Positions 60,780 through 64,000 of a DNA stretch of 64,000 nucleotides are shown here, piece after piece (position 1 is the stretch's first letter; each line of letters starts with the position of its first letter). The stretch comes from Urophycis tenuis (Eukaryota; Chordata; Actinopteri; Gadiformes; Phycidae), in the NCBI GenBank assembly GCA_036785325.1, contig JAXIVH010000024.1:4497198-4561197 (forward strand). The letters run 5' to 3'. A model generated the notes under the pieces. The model saw only the letters and a list, made by a program, of their open reading frames with translations. It was not told the DNA's origin and made no database searches. The position numbers and the translations under genes were made by a program.

Positions 60780-63009
60780 ATCAGCCGTGGCTATGAAAAT
60801 GAGAAGTGGACCAGGATGAACTGCCATCATTTGAGTGCAGCCACAGATATCAGCATGGCAACACGAGGAGACGCTGTGTTCATCGTCTGTTTACCAACAC
60901 TGAATCATTGATGAGCGAGTGAGCTCTTTGATTGGCCTCTGAGTTAATGATGGGGGGTTTCATGGTTCCCTCGGTACCGCAGTCTGCGTCGGCCCGGTCC
61001 GTCTCTGAAGAACCTCACGGCTCGGCAGACAGCACGCAGCTAAACGGCTCTGTGACCTCACCTTTGAGGAGTGATCACGTCTCCTTCCAGGAATGCTAAC
61101 ACTGAGCCTATAGCCACACTCACTCTGCAGCGGTTAGGCCTCCGCTATCATGTCTACATGATGATAAACGCATCATGTGTAATACATGAGCTCCCATCAA
61201 ATATGGATGAGTTGTAGGCATGACGGGGCTCTGCTCTAACAGAATAAGGTCAGGTGAAAACCCACTGGAACTTCAACATTTTATTTCTCTCAGAGCACGG
61301 CTGCACAGTGAGAGAACTGTGTGTGATTTGCTTACGTTTGGCTTGATTGTATTCAGAAAACAATGGCTTTTCTCATTGGATTCTTAAAGAAATAAACAAA
61401 TAGCAGAAAAGGAGTCATTGTTGCGCTTGAAATTGTTTTAACGCCAGAGCAACAGATTAAATTACAATACTAATTTAATGTATGTGAAAACAAAATGTGT
61501 AATGTGTCGTGGGCCGACGTTTTAACACATTCAGGACAGATGGCAAGGCTGATGTAATGATCAAACAACGTTGTTAAAGTAATCAGCAACACATGAGCGA
61601 CACTGCAGCCTGGACAGCTACCTTTTTTCAGGTTTCTCAAGCACTGCAATAGTAATCATCACAATAGATATACTCAGTGATTCCAAAGTACCATTATAGG
61701 ACAATCTATATAAGGTGAGTGAATCTACCCTGAGGGGCTTGCAGATGAATGAATATTCATGCGTTCTTTCATGTGTATCTTTATTTTATTTAATTAAGTC
61801 GTGCGACCAAAAGTATATGAGAAACGGCTGATGGGACGCCCTTATTGACAGACAGACTCCCTTACTGACAGACAGACAGTCTGTAGGCAGACAGGCAGGC
61901 CAACTAGACAGACAAACAGAAATTATTGAGTCCAGGGGTTTTTAGTAGGCCTACCGTTTTTTTTTTTTTCTGGAGACGCAAATCATGTCAACTATCCACC
62001 GGGGGGCGCCAGTGAACCATCAATACAACAAAGACTGAGGAAACTGTTGAAACTCATTTGCCTCCTACTTTCATCTGTGTTGTTGAGTCATAAACACACG
62101 GAGCTTTGATGGGAAACAACGGTTACACACTTATTCACGACTACTGGAATACGTTGGATTTCCTAAATCAATATGAAACGGCTGAAAGGTTAACAGTTAA
62201 TCTGTTGTGTAGGAAAATCCTACACAGCAAACTGTATATCTAAAAGCAGCCCTGCTTGCGAAAGAGAAATGATTGAACAAAAATACACTGAATAACCGAA
62301 TAACACGTATTCAATTCATTTTCAACATTTCTCTTGAGCTTGTTCTCCAAATGGACGCTCAAAGGTGTCCCAAATAGCCTCCAGGAACACCAGTAATTGT
62401 TTCCACAAAACAATGCACAGAGTCCACAATGGGTTTCCTGGAGACGCTCCCTGTGATCCCAACGCCCCCTTGCTTCAAAGGGACTCGCACCAGCCCCTTG
62501 AAGCCTTCTGGAAACATCTTCCACACAACAACAGCTTGGGAATGACGACCGAAAGACCCCCGGTATCAAAGGTTGCTTGTTGGTTCAAGAAATCCCAGTT
62601 CTGAGTGCTGGTCCAGGGGCGAGACCTGGACCTCCCTGCCAGACATCACAGAGCAAATCTGCGGCGTCTGGTCCTCGAGTGACGCAAGAGAAGAGGATAT
62701 CAGACAGACATCTTGGGGAGGTCCATTTTACAGAGCCTTCAAACAGCACAGATAAACATACAAGCACTATGGCTTCTCTTTACCAGATATTCAATAATCA
62801 ATTCACAGTCAAACACCAATCTAATCTCACTCCCCTCTCAGATTAGTCTCTGTGTTATGCAACCATTAACCCTGCACCCTTGGGTCAGAGCATGAGTGTG
62901 TGTGTGTGGGGGGGGGGGGGGGGGGGGGGGTATCTTTGATATGTGTGGTTTGAGGACCATGTGGGTATCTGGTTGGTTACAACACTTCTTAAGTGTTTTG
63001 TGGATTTTG

Positions 63010-63012
63010 TGT

Positions 63013-63058
<46 letters not shown>

Positions 63059-63117
63059 GATACAGCCATGCTTATGAGGACCACATGTTTGCAACACCTT
63101 ATCACGAGTGCCCAACT

Positions 63118-63163
<46 letters not shown>

Positions 63164-63164
63164 G

Positions 63165-63253
<89 letters not shown>

Positions 63254-63387
63254 ATGTGTGTGTGTGTGTGTGTTTCTGTGTGTGTTCAAGCAGGTAGGTG
63301 CGTGTCTCTACATATAGTGTGTGTATGTGTGTGTGTGTGTGTGTGTTTCTTTGTCTGTTCAAGCAGGTAGGTGCGTGTCTCTACATA

Positions 63388-63462
<75 letters not shown>

Positions 63463-63465
63463 TTT
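63010..63465. repeat. Poly-G, TG and GTGC microsatellite cluster with duplicated flank
   Basis: Poly-G (63027-63057), TG (63122-63160), a GTGC run (about 63165-63218) and TG again. The segment gttcaagcaggtaggtgcgt gtctctacatatagtgtgtg appears twice, at about 63284 and 63357. Confidence 0.92.
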
Positions 63466-64000
63466 GCGGCATGTGTGTGAGGACCATGAGGGTCTGGCAG
63501 GCTGAGTGTGCAGCACACACTCTGCTGCACGGCCATTAGCTCCATTCCATAACGCCCCGTCAGGATCCATTCCTCTGTCTGAGCCCCAGGGGGCCACGGG
63601 GCTGTGATTACAAGGGGCCTGCGGGGCCTCAACGCCGGGCGCCCGGTGACCCTGAGCCGCCTTGCCGTGTCAGGAGGACCCTGGACTACGCACGCTTCCC
63701 AGAATGCATTGCGTCTCTCTCTTCACGTATGCTCCATCCTTGGGATGCAGGGCTTGGGTTACCATCGACATATGCACACACTGTTCAACACACTGCTATG
63801 GGGAATAGAAATAACTGTTTTAGCTAATACTTTAGAATTTCATATTGAGAAAAAGAATCATATATCTTCATATATCATATATCTTTTATAATATATGATT
63901 CAATCATATCTATTTTGTACAATATGATGTACATATATATTGTATGTAGGGCCTATATATTGTGTGATATTTAAGATTATTTAAGAACCCAATAGACCAA

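Overview
This window is vertebrate nuclear DNA, most likely from a teleost fish. It has spliced genes with short introns, tRNA-derived SINEs with the fish L2/SINE tail, an L2-type LINE fragment, a non-autonomous DNA transposon, and very dense CA/TG microsatellites and GC-rich minisatellites. This tandem-repeat density recalls gadiform (cod-like) genomes, but that is an inference from texture, not a species call.

Three protein-coding genes can be assembled exon by exon, with consistent splice phases. (1) About 1.6-8.0 kb, + strand: the 3' end of an ANKS1A-type gene (Odin family), six coding exons giving the PTB domain and a C-terminus ending in TTIF. The ankyrin and SAM exons lie before the window. 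(2) 14.77-21.19 kb, - strand: a complete TCP11-type gene, nine coding exons, about 502 aa, convergent with ANKS1A. ANKS1A and TCP11 are also convergent neighbours in human 6p21.31, which supports both names. (3) 23.98-60.1 kb, - strand: a complete PHC2-type Polyhomeotic gene (PRC1 subunit), 14 coding exons, about 929 aa, with a probable non-coding first exon and CpG/CCAAT/GC-box promoter near 59.85-60.2 kb. A second CpG-rich stretch near 28.1 kb and a conserved internal methionine (MTSGNEN) in exon 9 fit a short PHC2 isoform of about 336 aa.

Repeats fill much of the rest. There is a GC-rich minisatellite with a 555-bp higher-order period (13.6-14.84 kb) into which the TCP11 reading frame runs. 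Further arrays lie at 15.7-16.1, 33.4-33.7, 35.1-36.0, 38.86-39.5, 41.26-41.76, 42.04-42.68, 44.1-44.64, 45.4-45.5 and 55.0-56.0 kb. Microsatellites reach 186 bp. From 60.2 to 64 kb I see only repeats and unassigned sequence. I see no rRNA, CRISPR array, viral genome or functional tRNA.

The genes are not a functional operon: ANKS1A is a receptor-signalling adaptor, TCP11 a sperm-associated protein and PHC2 a chromatin repressor. The most distinctive observations concern repeats interacting with genes: a triplicated phc2 splice donor embedded in CA repeats, a TCP11 C-terminus encoded by minisatellite units, a MITE whose insertion site can be read from the array it interrupts, and a 105-bp microsatellite-flank repeat present twice in opposite orientation.
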